A DNA stretch of 64,000 nucleotides. Source: Trissonchulus latispiculum. Lineage: Eukaryota > Nematoda > Enoplea > Enoplida > Ironidae. The notes below the pieces were generated by a model. That model saw only the letters and a program-made list of their open reading frames with translations, was not told the DNA's origin and searched no databases. Shown here in pieces: positions 20,082 through 30,812 of this stretch (position 1 is its first letter; the number at the start of each line of letters is the position of its first letter). The position numbers and the translations under genes are program-made. The stretch spans positions 1 through 64,000 of the forward strand of contig JASAND010030329.1 in the NCBI GenBank assembly GCA_030248195.1, given 5' to 3'.

Positions 20082-22678
20082 ATGTCAAAATTCCTAGCGC
20101 CTTATAAATTGCGCCCAAACGACGGAGCTGTCGTAGTCTGGATTAACGACAAAAATATTAGTGCAGTAAAGTTGTCTGAAATTCGAGACTGTGTTGATTC
20201 CATTTCGTGTGCACGATTTTCATGCTGTTTTCATCAACATTACATGGCACTCTATAATGGAAAGATGTTTAAGTGTCACCTCTGGGAATTTCTGGGTAAG
20301 TGCACTTTACACTACAGCATTAATTAACGATTGCTAAATATAAGATTTCAAGTGGCAGTAATTACATGTAAGTAAAATGAGCAAGATGAGAAGAAAGCCA
20401 TGTACCATCGAAGGTCTGAAAAATTTGGACCTCCGGTTTTACTCGATTTAACGGTTTTTTCCGGTATCGGTATCCATTTAACTATTAGTTTACTATTATT
20501 TAACCATATATAAATATATATCCTTATGGCATACTAATATTAAAACTTAGAAACCTGGGCTTTTTCTAGGCGAAAAAAGGTGGGGGTGGGGAAGTGGGGG
20601 ACCCTAAAGTTTTCTACATATACTGCTATAACTATGCTTAAAAGTGCTCAAAAAGTGAGTTTGAGTACCAAAATAGACGATTTTTGACCAAAAAATTCCG
20701 GCAGAGCCGGAAAATATTTGAGAATTTTGACCAAAAATCATTGAAATTTGGCATTTTCTGGGCACCTTGTAGTGAGTGGGGGGATGCCAAAAATGTGGAG
20801 GTGGGGCCGAGTGGGGAGGGAAGGGGTCGGGTGGGGAAACCCAAAAAGTGGGGGGAAACTAAAAAACCCAGGAAACAAATTAGTATATAATTGGAAATTA
20901 CATACGTAATTGGCCTGCAAATCTGCGAGGTTATGTTTATTATTTTTAGATGTGAAGAGATTATCAAACGTAGCTATGGAAAAGAAGCAAAATGAACTAG
21001 CTGGCCTAGTTGAATGGTATGACAAAACCATCCTGCAGTTTTTACCAATTAAGCCGAAATGCTTTGCCTGTCGAATTTCCGAGGAACTGACTGAAGAAAC
21101 GTGTTTCGTTTGTGAGAAGGGAATGCCTCCTGAATGGCCCTATTGCTTTGGCTGTGCAATCAAATCTAGATTAGCCATTTGTGATCACAGTGATACTATT
21201 TGCGAGTTGCGGACGTCTCAAACAGAAACAGGTACGGTAAAGCAATGCAACAACCATAGAAAGGAGAAAAATTGTATTTTCTTGAATTGAAAAACCTTTG
21301 CAACAAAAACCACTGCAAAAACAGTTTATCCATTGGCTTGGTGACCTGCCTATGCATAAAAACTGCACTTTATTTCTGTTAGCTTCGGTGAGCTCAGCTA
21401 AAATTTTATTCATGCTAAGCTTTGCTGCAACTTGGTTTTTTGTAGCAGCATTTCGTATGTACTAATAAAAACTAAAGTAAAAAGCTTCATTGTGCTACGT
21501 AAACTGTCAGCAAATGGATAAAAACTTCAAGAACTTAGGTGAATGTTTGCTGCTTTAGTTCAGCCTGCCAGGTCTAGACAACAGACGGCGGCTCGTCAGC
21601 CAGCACAGGCAGCGGCATTCATTGAAGGATCGCCAGTCGCAGAAACTGAGGAAACATTGTTGGATGCTAGTCAGATTACACCGGGCCACAAAAGAGTGAA
21701 AAGAGCCTTAGTTGTATTGTATCACACAATGCGATCTCCGGAAATGTTTCCTGCAGGATCACCTTCAATTTATGACATAAACAGAAATAGTCCGTCTTCG
21801 TTTACGCCAAATAGGTGTGTAACTTAGGATAATTCTAATTGAGCACTTGTACAAATCTTCAGAAAAAGACTAATTTTCTAATAAGTTCTTGCATTGCTTA
21901 TATGTTAACGAGTCAACTGTTAATAGATCAATGATAAATATAGGATTAATTCTTGTTTAACCTAATGCGTTCCTTAATCCTTGTTACGTAATTCGTTCCA
22001 CGGAACGTTCTATGAGTCATCATTTGATGATTGAATGAATTATATAATATTAAAAATTTTAGACAGAGCACAATTGAAACGAAGTTGGACAGAATCATTT
22101 CAAATCAGCGGGATATCATGAGGACGCAAGCCGATTTACTTGATACCACTAGAGATCTTATTTCCAAGTTGGTTGAATCTTCTCATTCAGTCAGCTTAGC
22201 ATCTGGAAGTGATCCTGAATTTACTACAACTCCTCAGTCTGCATCTACTGTACCAACTCAGTCCGTCGTATCAAGGGAAGACAGGTCGTCTTGGATCGAC
22301 GGTTCACTGCTCGAAGCCTATGACCTTGGTTCCAAAACCCGAACCATCTTTGCAACAACTCTGCTCAGGGCCTTGTTTTCAGAATCTGAGTTGTCAGGGC
22401 ATAATTGCACAGGAAGCCGAGGAAAGGAGCCCCTCAACAAGGAAAAGCTTGATTTCGTAAAAAGCCAAGTACTCCTGAAGAAACCACCCGCTGGACCTGA
22501 AACTGGGGAATCCGCTTGGAATTCATGTATCAAGGCAAACGACACCTATTGCAGAAGAGTTACCATGCGGCATTCTAAAGCAGCACTGCCGAATGAAGGC
22601 AACACAGACGATATGAATGAAGATGGAACTGCAAGCTTAGAGAATGCCTCGGACAACGCCGAAGACGCCGAACATTGA
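20082..22678 (+). CDS. Transposon-borne BEN-like domain protein, four exons
   Basis: Exons 20082-20295, 20950-21231, 21559-21814 and 22063-22678 have GT/AG ends and phases that join into 455 codons plus stop. Residues 1-71 form a small basic region with VVVWINDKNISAVKLSEI, like N-terminal segments of other BEN proteins. Residues 109-149 have seven cysteines (CFAC, CFVC, CFGC and one more), probably binding zinc. Residues 252-290 are predicted coiled coil. About 331-420 looks like a BEN domain, a DNA- and protein-binding fold (LLRALFSESELSG, PLNKEKLDFVKSQVL, AWNSCIKANDTYCRR). The tail is acidic. A poly(A) signal AATAAA is at 22691. I infer a role in regulating or targeting transposition. The BEN call comes from pattern recognition and needs a profile search. 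Confidence 0.75.
20554..20872. mobile_element. Probable MITE inside the accessory gene's first intron
   Basis: CCTGGGCTTTTTCTAG at the left is mirrored by CTAAAAAACCCAGG at the right. Between them are G-rich arms and an imperfect palindrome TTCCGGCAGAGCCGGAA. The duplication is ambiguous (perhaps GAAAC). It lies wholly within intron 1 of the plus-strand gene. Confidence 0.55.
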
Positions 22679-23002
22679 AGCGAAATTTTAAATAAAGCTT
22701 AAAAGAAAGTCTAAGAATAATAATATCTCAGTAAAATAAAAGTATTTGAAAGCTAAACAACTTTTAGAAAGGTGTAACAGTCTGTAATATTGCGTTAATA
22801 AAGCAGTATTAATAAACTAATGAATTAATTAAATCAGTGATATTACCTGTTATACGCAGATTATGATAAAAGTGTCAATTAGGTGCTCACAGAGTGTATC
22901 CCTTACAACTGCTGTTTGTTAGCTGCTTTAGCTTTTGCTTGGGTAGGATCCATAAAAACCAAACATCTATTTGCCTGCTTATACTGCTGGATTTATGCAA
23001 AC

Positions 23003-23145
23003 ATTAAGCTAGATAGAAAGCCTTTGCTTTAAGCACAATCAAGTGTGCAGGATTACGGTAGAGACAGTGTCTTCAGACAGTGCACGCGCGCAAAGACAGT
23101 GCACGCGCACGCGCGCAAATAGGTAGATGTTTTCGATCTGTACTG
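23003..23145 (-). repeat. Right terminal inverted repeat of Tc1-type element
   Basis: This is the inverse of 17959-18100, with the same pair of GCACGCGCGCAAA repeats. The outer 17 bases are identical to the left end. Confidence 0.85.
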
Positions 23146-23999
23146 TAGGTAGAAGTTATTGGAACAACAGATCATGTACTATATATGATCTTAACATAAC
23201 TCTTGGCACAAAACTCAACAAGACAATATATTTTTAAACTCTATTTAAACAATCTCTTTATCTTCAGATACAACAAGAACATGTGTAGACTCATACAACA
23301 GTAGCGAAAGACACAAAATCCAATAGGCAATTACTTCAAACCGGATTTATAGAAAACTATTATAATCAACTATTAGGTTGGCGTTTTTAATAATTAACGG
23401 TGATATACGAATACCTGGGTCTAAAATTCGCAAAACGTAACCGATTGAGCTTAAGAGGAGCTTTCAGGGTCGCTGAACAACACGAATCTAAAACCGTTTT
23501 TCGATCCAGCTTTTCGCTAGTTCAGTGTACAATCTAAAAACAAGCTTACTTCTAGCTAACGAAAAGCTGGATAAAAAACTGTTTTCAGATTCGTGTTCAA
23601 CGACCCTGAAAACTCCTCTTATATACATAAACATACGATATATACGGACAACCTTGGAGCAAATTAGCAAAACATTTTTGGTTCCCCTTGGTCCTTCTAA
23701 AATTTAAGTAAATTTTTTAAACCTTTAATTTTTGAAACAGATAGATCATTCAGGAATGTGTTCAAATGCACCCATACCCAATTTGAGCTCAATCGGTGAA
23801 GTTTTACGAATTGCAGACCCAGGTGTGCGTATACGAAAGAATAACCGCATTTAACTTTCAGTATATACGTATGCACATACGTATATACCTGAATTCAAAA
23901 TATTAACAAAAGCAAGCAATATATACGTACAGTGCACCCTGCACTTCGCCATGTTCAAAAATATTGCAATTCGCACACGACGTATCGCCAACTTCGCGA

Positions 24000-24464
24000 A
24001 ACAACGTTTATTTTATTTCATCGGATTTCGAAAGATTTACAAATTTTTGCATTTTAACATAGACACTGGCAAATTTGATGAAACCTAGCCAGTTGATGCT
24101 GCAAATATTGATGTTTGATTTTCTCACTTATTATACGGAATATCGCAAAAATAAGTGCAGATATGAAGTCAGCGACGCCGATTTAACCGGTTGCATGCAT
24201 AAAATCGCTAATGTGAGTTACCCTGACCGAATATTGGGGTTGGTTTTTTTCCCATCGGTTGGTTTTTTCCCGCCATTGGTTTTTTACCCCGGCCAATTAA
24301 CCGTTAATTACTAATTAACAACAGGACATAGAGAGGCGATTTATATACCAAAATGACAGTCTAGACAGGGCTTGATAAGAAAATAATTTATAGCCGGATT
24401 GCTCCACTGGGCAGTTCTGCAGAGTCCAAAAAGTGACTACCTTGGTTTTTTCTCCGACCTCTAT
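24000..24464 (-). mobile_element. Internally deleted G1-type element fragment
   Basis: In inverse orientation it matches 2668-2840 joined to about 3828-4125 of element G1. It ends at GGTTTTTTCTCCGACCTCTA (right TIR), and its left TIR is lost. Near 24290-24300 it preserves the unoccupied site of the element nested at 2841-3827. Confidence 0.75.
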
Positions 24465-24739
24465 ACATAAGAGTATGACAAGCGTCATACTCTATGTATT
24501 AACATCCTCTGCACGCTATCGGCTTACCCACCCCCCTAAATCAGACCCCCCCCTTATCAAAGCTAATTCGAACGCTATGTTTGCACTAGTCAGTTGGTTC
24601 AAAGTGCGTCTGTTGCGTGTAAACATAGCGGGCGAATTTCTTTGTCAATTTATGTGGGGGGGGGGGGTCAACCGATAGCGCGCATCGGATGTAGCGAGCT
24701 GATAACACAGCGTATGAGTCTTGTCATACTCTTATGTAT
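24463..24739. mobile_element. Small TIR element with terminal palindrome
   Basis: ATACATAAGAGTATGACAAG is inverted as CTTGTCATACTCTTATGTAT at the right. The left TIR is itself half of a palindrome (AGAGTATGAC-AAGC-GTCATACTCT). The interior has C and G homopolymer runs. It sits just upstream of the last KLHL20-like exon. Confidence 0.7.
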
Positions 24740-24770
24740 TATTATGTACTCTTGCTCTTATATATTATAG

Positions 24771-24959
24771 GTTGGCCTTGCCGTTGTGAACGGCCAGCTG
24801 TATGCTGTTGGAGGATTTGATGGGACGACCTATCTGAAAACAGTGGAAGTCTATGATCCAGAGAATAATCAGTGGCAATCTGCTGGCAATATGAACTATA
24901 GGCGTTTGGGTGGCGGTGTGGGTGTTGTTCGTCTGGCCAATCAAGAGCCTGCATCTTGA
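24771..24959 (+). CDS. KLHL20: KLHL20-like last exon, sixth kelch repeat
   Basis: After the acceptor ATATTATAG, 62 codons and a stop encode [35 protein letters not shown] and [12 protein letters not shown]. This is the final kelch blade and C-terminus of KLHL20, where the strand closing the propeller lies. It is in phase 0 with the earlier exons, but five blades that should precede it are absent from the window. Confidence 0.92.
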   Translation, partial: VGLAVVNGQLYAVGGFDGTTYLKTVEVYDPENNQWQSAGNMNYRRLGGGVGVVRLANQEPAS

Positions 24960-25860
24960 GACTGATCTTACAGAATATCCATCAATTGTCACAGCTTCTT
25001 CCGCTATCTCCTTTGCTGTCGAGCTTTGCATTTTTCTGCAGGAGCACCTGGTACAAAGAAAGGGGTGGACAGACGTGTCCGTAAAAGATACAATTCATTA
25101 TTGACTGTTAGTAGAGCATTCTACGAATCTGCTTGCTTTGGCTAGTGCTGGGTTTAGATTATCCTGAAAAGCTCTGTATCTATTTCTTAGCTAGCTTTGT
25201 CTTTCGTTCAAGTTTGGTATTCACGGAGATTGACGTTTTCTGTTAGCTGTGGATTCGCGTGGTGGATGGTCCGGTCATTCTGAGCGCTGCATTGCATAAT
25301 CTTCGATGGAATTAATGTAAATGAAATTGCTTTGGTATTAAGCGTTCATTTTTGGCATTAAATCTGAAATAAATGGTTTAAAAATTCGGAGATACAGTTT
25401 TAGCTGCCTTTTTTCTACTCCTAAAATGCTTGGAAGAGATCCTGTCAGGAGCTTTACGCACCCAGATTGAACTTTAGCAATTGTTGCAACAACTTCTTAG
25501 TTTTTGTTATTTATTGCCATTGGAAGATTATAGTTCTAGTTAACTTCATACATTCGCCTATTTTTCACGAACTTGGTCAACTAAAAATGATCCCTTTTAT
25601 TGAACTGCAACGTTGTCTGTTACCTCTAGCAGTTGTTATATTTCCTTTCGTCAGTTCCGTGTATCCGTATGCGTGGATGAATTTATAAATGTACATAATT
25701 TTCTCTTATTCTATTTTTGCCTAATATAATTGTCTATTTATTTTTGTATCTAAATTGTTTGTTAAAGCGTTCCTGACGGTTTTTTGTCTGAAGTAACTTA
25801 TTATTGTAAAAAAGTGTGTTCTTCTGTACCCTGATTTTTCAATATTTTGGAGCAGCTATC
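24960..25860 (+). other. KLHL20-like 3' untranslated region and downstream DNA
   Basis: AATAAA at 25368-25373 is a likely poly(A) signal about 410 bases after the stop. No other gene or clear repeat was recognised up to the LINE relic. Confidence 0.55.
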
Positions 25861-25864
25861 CATA

Positions 25865-27284
25865 TTAAAAAAAAGTTGGAGGCTGTGAGGGATTCATCCA
25901 CGGCTTTACCAAAGCTTTCCCAGTCAGCTTTGGCAAAGGAGGCAAAGCTGCTATATTTGGCCTGGACAGGTTTTTCCTGCTCTTCAAGGCAACAGTGACC
26001 AGGAGGGGGAAGTGATCAGAACCCATATCCTGACCAACCTTCCAATCGACCCGCCCAATTAGGTTGGAGTGATGGATGGTAACGTCTGGGGCTGCTGAGC
26101 TGCCTGTTCTGTAGTCTGTTCTTGTGGGTGCTCCGTCGTTGGCCGGGATGAGGCCAGTATCGGTGATCCAGTCTTCCAGTAGAGAGCCAGTTTGATTTGT
26201 GGCAGCGCTGTGGTCCCAGAGGGGGGAGTGGGCGTTGAAGTCCCCACAGATTATTGTATTCGGCTCGCAGGGTAGGGCCGATGGGTCAAAGTTCATAACC
26301 CTATCGTCGTCCGCCGCTGCCCGCAGAGGCGGGATGTAGATATTGGCGATTTTCATACTGGGTACAGCTTTGCCTTCCGGTTTTATGGTACAAACTAGCA
26401 CCTCCGATACGTCGTCACCGGCTGCAGTCCAGGGGCCAGATTCTACACAGTAGGGCAGGTCTTCTCGGAATGCCATGAGTAGTCCACCTCCGACCGGAGG
26501 ACCAGTCTGATTGTTTCTCCGTCCTCTGGTTCTATCCTTCCGGACAACTGAAAATCCCTGTAGGCTGAAGCTGTAGTCTGGTTGCAGCCTGGTCTCCTGA
26601 AGCAAGATTACATCGAAAAGGGCAGCCACTGACGGCAGAATCGGAGAGAAATTTTTCGAGTTCTGGCTTTCGCTGTTTGGCGCTGCTACAGTTCCACTGT
26701 AGGATTCGCAGGCTAGCATGGGATGAGATATCTCTCGGTCGATTGGCTGGAGGGGATGGGAGAGGAGGGGGTTCCGGTGGGGGCCTAGCAGTCGGCAAGG
26801 CAGCCGGCTGAGGAGTGGGCTGATTGGTGGTATTGAGGGGGCCACAGCTTCCGCAGCTCCAGGGATCTCCTGTCCGTTCGAACTGGCGGATTTCTCTAAC
26901 TGACAGGTCTGAGCATTTCTGGTGAAACCAACGGGAACAAAAGGTGCACTGAATCGCCCATGCCTTCCATGGGACGTTGTCGTGGCATTTGCCGCAGGGG
27001 TACGGAACAGAAGGACCGGGTCCCGGATTAGGATGGATATCACCGGCCAACAACATTAGCAGTAGTGACAGGAGCGCCAGAACTGCAGTGGGGCGGAACT
27101 TGGCCGGTTCAGTGCCGCCCCTCGGGGAAAACCCGGCCGGGTTTGAGGTGGGATGGGGGTAGCCTGTGGGGGCCAACGCTTTGCCCACATGCTGGCAGGT
27201 TCCATTGGGACCTGGGGGTGATAGCAATTTCGGGCTCCACAGGGACCAGTAGGGACTGGGCCTGGGGAGGATCCACTCCACCAC
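25865..27284 (-). pseudogene. LINE remnant: 2A-like motif, PHD-like finger, endonuclease
   Basis: In reading order there is a proline-rich leader, a leucine-rich stretch ending GDIHPNPGP (residues 81-89), a C4HC3 PHD-like zinc finger (97-147; CGKC, CTFC, WFHQKC, CGSC), a proline linker, and an apurinic-type endonuclease. The endonuclease motifs are LQWN, ILLQET, NIYIPP, CGDFNAHSPLWD and GSDH, all with expected catalytic residues. A single frameshift near 26615-26640 splits the endonuclease between two frames (27284-26532 and about 26630-25865). The reverse transcriptase expected next is missing, so the copy is dead. Order and motifs fit CR1-like or related APE-type LINEs. Confidence 0.85.
27018..27044 (-). 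other. 2A-like peptide motif GDIHPNPGP
   Basis: The nine codons fit the 2A ribosome-skipping pattern D-x-E-x-NPGP except that the glutamate is histidine. A hydrophobic, leucine-rich run precedes it, as in 2A sequences reported from other APE-type LINEs. Cleavage between the final G and P would free the N-terminal leader from the zinc finger-endonuclease. Activity of the histidine form is uncertain. Confidence 0.6.
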
Positions 27285-27364
27285 GGAAAGGCTGCAATCT
27301 CTGGAATGGAGGCATGGTCATCTTCCAATTACTATCCCGTTGTCTGTTATCATACAAAATGTAG

Positions 27365-27988
27365 TTTCTACAAAAACATGACGAAATTTTTTAGCGATTG
27401 TGGGGAATTTACTATGCGGACTACACAGATGCCACGTAGCACATGTGTTCTACACAAAAATTAATTCAATTGAAATTTTCATGCAAGCTTAGTACGCGGC
27501 TCAGGTAGTTTTTCGGTTGTTTATAAAAGCTTTTCCGTTTTCAGCTTAATTTGAAATATTTAAAATTTTACATTATGCTTACTATTGTGTTTTTCAAAAA
27601 ATTAATAAAACGTTCTGAGCGTATAGTGCCATAAAACATCTTTGCAACACTGGCTCAGGTTTGTTTGAAATAGTTTCGAGAAAATCAAAAACAAAGATTT
27701 TGTGGCTTGCATTCATTGCTTTGGTTTTTAGGATTTACAATATCTTCAAGCACCTGTAAAGTCTCTTCGGTTAAGTAATAACGTAAATACACAATGACCA
27801 TTTTTCCAAAATCCATTAGATTTTATTTTCGGATAAACTGTTCTATGGTGGGTAGGAACGGTCAACGTAAACGTAAAATATACAAAACTATTTGTAACTT
27901 TTGATAAACAATGTACAGGAGAGATATGCACATCTTTGAAAGCTCTTTTTGTGCTCTTTCACATAGCAAAATTAATAATATATGACGC
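27365..27988. other. AT-rich DNA, nothing recognised
   Basis: No coding or RNA gene is visible. It lies between the LINE relic and a TTAA-flanked element. Confidence 0.5.
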
Positions 27989-27992
27989 TTAA

Positions 27993-28984
27993 AGTGGTGA
28001 TACCCTTTGGTCACATAAAGTTTGCATCATTATTACTCATTCATTACTTGGAGTTAAGAAGCCATTTTTATATCAAAAGGTAGCTTGACTTTTCTCTTTT
28101 CAATGCATGCCACAAAACTAATGTTGCTTTTCTAAAATACTTTTAACACATTTTAGAAGAAGTATAATTTTCCAGAATTTTTGCAGAATCAAGTAATTTT
28201 TTCGCGAGACATCAGCCACATCATTCGATGCCTCCATCAAATAGCTGGGGACCCTTTTTTAATTGTTATGAAACCGCTCTTCGTTATAAAAAATTAGCTA
28301 AAATGTAAGCGCCTCCTGGATTTTACCTACTTTTCCCAACTTTGGCAAGCGACCATTTTAGCTAGAAAGTAGCAATCGGGGCAACTAAAAAGGGTCCCTG
28401 GGTATTTTTGTGTAAAACACGTTCAGTAAGTGACAACCCTCCAACTTGCATAGTGAATGCTCCACAATCGCTGGAAAAAATTTGGCCATGTTTTGGCAAA
28501 AACTACATATTTTATGATAGCAGCCTACAGGATAGCAATTGGAAGACAATCATGCGTCGGAATTTGTCCCTGTGAGGCCTTCAGATCGACGCCTTTTTAT
28601 TTGATTTTATTTGATTTGATTTTACGGCTTGCGTAGTTCAAGAAGTGTTGGATTATTTGATTTCTGCAAAAATGACAAGTTTTCAACGCCAAAACAAGAA
28701 AATCGGCTATATCTCAAGGCAGAGAAAGGCTAGAAACTTGCTTTAAAAAGCAAAAACATGAAGCTCAATGGGATCCTTTGAATGAATATAGTCATAACTG
28801 TGCAGCAGCTGCCAAACGTTCAGAAATTTGAAAAAACCACTCTGACCGGAAATATCGAATTTTTGAATCGGGATTGCGCGGAGGGTGTTAGAACGCTAAA
28901 AGAACTTATTTCGAAAAGTTTCATCAAATTTCATCTTGATTTACGCCGCCAAATAACAATATGTCCCCTAAAGGAATCACCACC
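27993..28984. mobile_element. TTAA-flanked non-autonomous element (992 bp)
   Basis: Ends AGTGGTGATACCCTTTGG and the inverse of GGTGGTGATTCCTTTAGG are flanked by TTAA on both sides (27989-27992 and 28985-28988). TTAA duplications are typical of piggyBac and Kolobok transposons. Diverged copies of the same element lie at 35591-36570 and 40188-41168. No transposase is encoded. Confidence 0.7.
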
Positions 28985-30019
28985 TTAAAAGATCGGCTTC
29001 TTCTGATGAAATTAAATTTTTTCAAATTTATTTTTCAATCCCTACATATTTTGGTCAGACTTTATAATATAATATAATATATAATATAATATCTATAATA
29101 TAATAGACATACATATAATACAATGCGGCCAAAAAGGAGACATGCAAAATAGCAAGCATCTACTAAAGTCGATCATTACAGTAAGTATATGTATATTTAC
29201 AAATACAAATCAAATACAGATCCTACAATAACAATAATATACGTAGTATACGTATATGTAATCCAAAATAAAATAAGATATGCTTCAATAAAATAGAAAT
29301 ATACAACAAGGTTAGCCAAAAGTAATCGAGTTCGTACTTTAAAAACTTGTTAACGTCTACTGAGCATAGGTGACTTTTAAATATATGAAGGCTTGGCAAA
29401 GTCACAACTTTGGTCTCTAAACTGGTCCAGATGAAAAGTATCCAGAACTATCCTAGATGAAACAAGTAGGCCCCAAACGGGGCAGTATTCCTTTGTAGAC
29501 CTTTTCTTTATTCAATTGCGAAATTTGGAGAGGTTTCGTCCTCGAAGCGTTGGAAACTCCAGGTTTAGTTTACAACTTCACTTGACTTCCCTCACCAGGG
29601 ACAGCAGGCATGTGGTGCTTGCCATGTCGGGCTGAACGTATGAAGTCCAGCGCAAGCTAGTGCCTAATCTGATTCCCTATAATGCACCGATGTGTAGCTC
29701 CCAAGCTACACTGGTGCTCAAAAACCTGCAACCGTTTAGATTGCTGACAGCCGAAGACTGCGCGACGGCTCTCAGTTCTGCTGCTTAAATAGGTTCCATA
29801 ACCTAATTTGCATAATCCGAATGCAAAAAATCTGACCTAAGCTAGCCCCGTGTTGAAGATAGGGCTTCTGAATGGAGAAATGACTCACACTACACTAAAC
29901 ATAAAGGTTTCCATTTTATACATTCCTGCTCCAGCAGGAATAAAAATTTCCTACAGTCAAGTAAGGATTTCACTTGTCTTTTGTGTGTCCCCTCGTACCG
30001 GTTATAGCGGCGTATGTAA
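28985..30019. other. No gene; AT microsatellite and unassigned DNA
   Basis: A (TATAA)n-like tract covers about 29063-29105. The rest, including 29400-30019, shows no recognisable coding region. Part of the latter may be the 3' end of the LINE relic that follows. Confidence 0.5.
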
Positions 30020-30551
30020 AAAATTCTAATAAATTAACGTTGTCCAGTTAGTAAATTATTTTGTATGTTTGAGTCAAATCAGCAACAGTGTTCCAAAGAT
30101 TGTAGCCCAGTCATACTGAGGCGATACCTGGTAGGGAAGCTCACGAACTTCAGGTATCCTGTTAGTAAAACGCCTTTGAACTCCTACAACTTTTTATTAT
30201 GTCTGTCTTTAGATGGGGAGACCAGACACAAGAGTTATACTCCAATATGGGTCTGATATAGAGTAAGTACATAGCCACTAAGAACTTGAGGTCATGACAG
30301 CGGAAAGAATCAAAAATTAACGCAGTTTTCTGATAAGCGTTAGCAAAAACTTTGTCGCAATAAGAAGAGAACTTCAAATCCGAACTTACGTAGATCCCTA
30401 AGTCCTTTATGATCTCCGCTTTAGGTATCTTGCATCCATTTACTTCAAAATCGCCTGCGAGATGTGGTTTGCCAATTTCGATAAACATACGTTTATGGAA
30501 GGCTATGGAAAGTTGGTTTTGCGCAGTTAAAGATACTGCCACAATCAGATT
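30020..30551 (-). pseudogene. LINE reverse-transcriptase C-terminal relic
   Basis: Segments IIKDLGIYVSSDLKFSSYCD and YLLYIRPILEYNSCVWSPHL match the post-catalytic region seen in the copy at 250-1857 (LGVTINSDLKFS, TYVRPILETASEVWNPYL). A frameshift follows, after which EFKG...YRLSMTGLQSLE-like residues continue the homology. The catalytic motifs are absent. This is a small, dead fragment of a CR1-like element. Confidence 0.75.
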
Positions 30552-30812
30552 TAAACACACATTAGCAATTCTAAACGTAAAGCACACGTACGCCTGGAGT
30601 TCCCCAGAGGGGTCGCTAACTTGTAATTTGTAAATGTTTTTGTTAGCTAGTATTGAGATTGGTACTGGTACATTTAGAAAGATGTAGTATATAATCAGAA
30701 TATATAGAATGTTTTTGCTTTTTGGTTTTTGTCTAATGGTGCAGAATTCGCAGCAAAACTGAGAAAAACTCACCTTTGCAACAGCCAGCAGCACCAGCAG
30801 CAGCACCAGCAT

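Larger units (their letters stand above)
17959..23145. mobile_element. Complete two-gene Tc1/mariner-type transposon
   Basis: This 5187-bp element starts CAGTACAGATCGAAAAC and ends with its exact inverse. A TA dinucleotide flanks each side (17957-17958 and 23146-23147). The uninterrupted target, CCATGTAGGTAG on this strand, is present at about 14883-14894 in the other arm of the duplication, which proves both boundaries. It carries a DD34E transposase on minus and a four-exon BEN-like accessory gene on plus. Near-identical ends and open frames suggest recent mobility. Classical Tc1/mariner elements are 1-2.5 kb with one gene, so the size and second gene are unusual. Confidence 0.93.
17430..23999 (-). 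repeat. Right arm of inverted duplication, split by a transposon
   Basis: Removing the Tc1-type element (17959-23145) and one TA leaves a continuous inverted copy of 13978-15414. It ends at 23999, where a fragment of a G1-type element begins. The copied arm includes the foldback MITE and the whole BTB exon with both splice sites. Confidence 0.9.
10921..24959 (+). pseudogene. KLHL20: KLHL20-like BTB/BACK/kelch gene, middle exons missing
   Basis: In other animals KLHL20 is a substrate adaptor for cullin-3 ubiquitin ligases: BTB and BACK bind CUL3, and the six-bladed kelch propeller binds substrates. Exons here are 10921-11324, 14921-15380, 16794-16952, the start of 17264-17311, and a last exon 24771-24959. 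All checked junctions have GT/AG and matching phase. The encoded BTB and BACK regions match KLHL20 closely (e.g. [45 protein letters not shown]). After KFLV the family sequence stops and the first five kelch repeats are absent. An inverted duplication and a transposon lie in their place. A poly(A) signal AATAAA is at 25368. Either this allele is broken or the assembly joined two haplotypes wrongly. Confidence 0.8.

Noticed and set aside
22318..22545. Minus-strand frame opposite the BEN-like exon
   Set aside because: It is a shadow of the plus-strand coding sequence.
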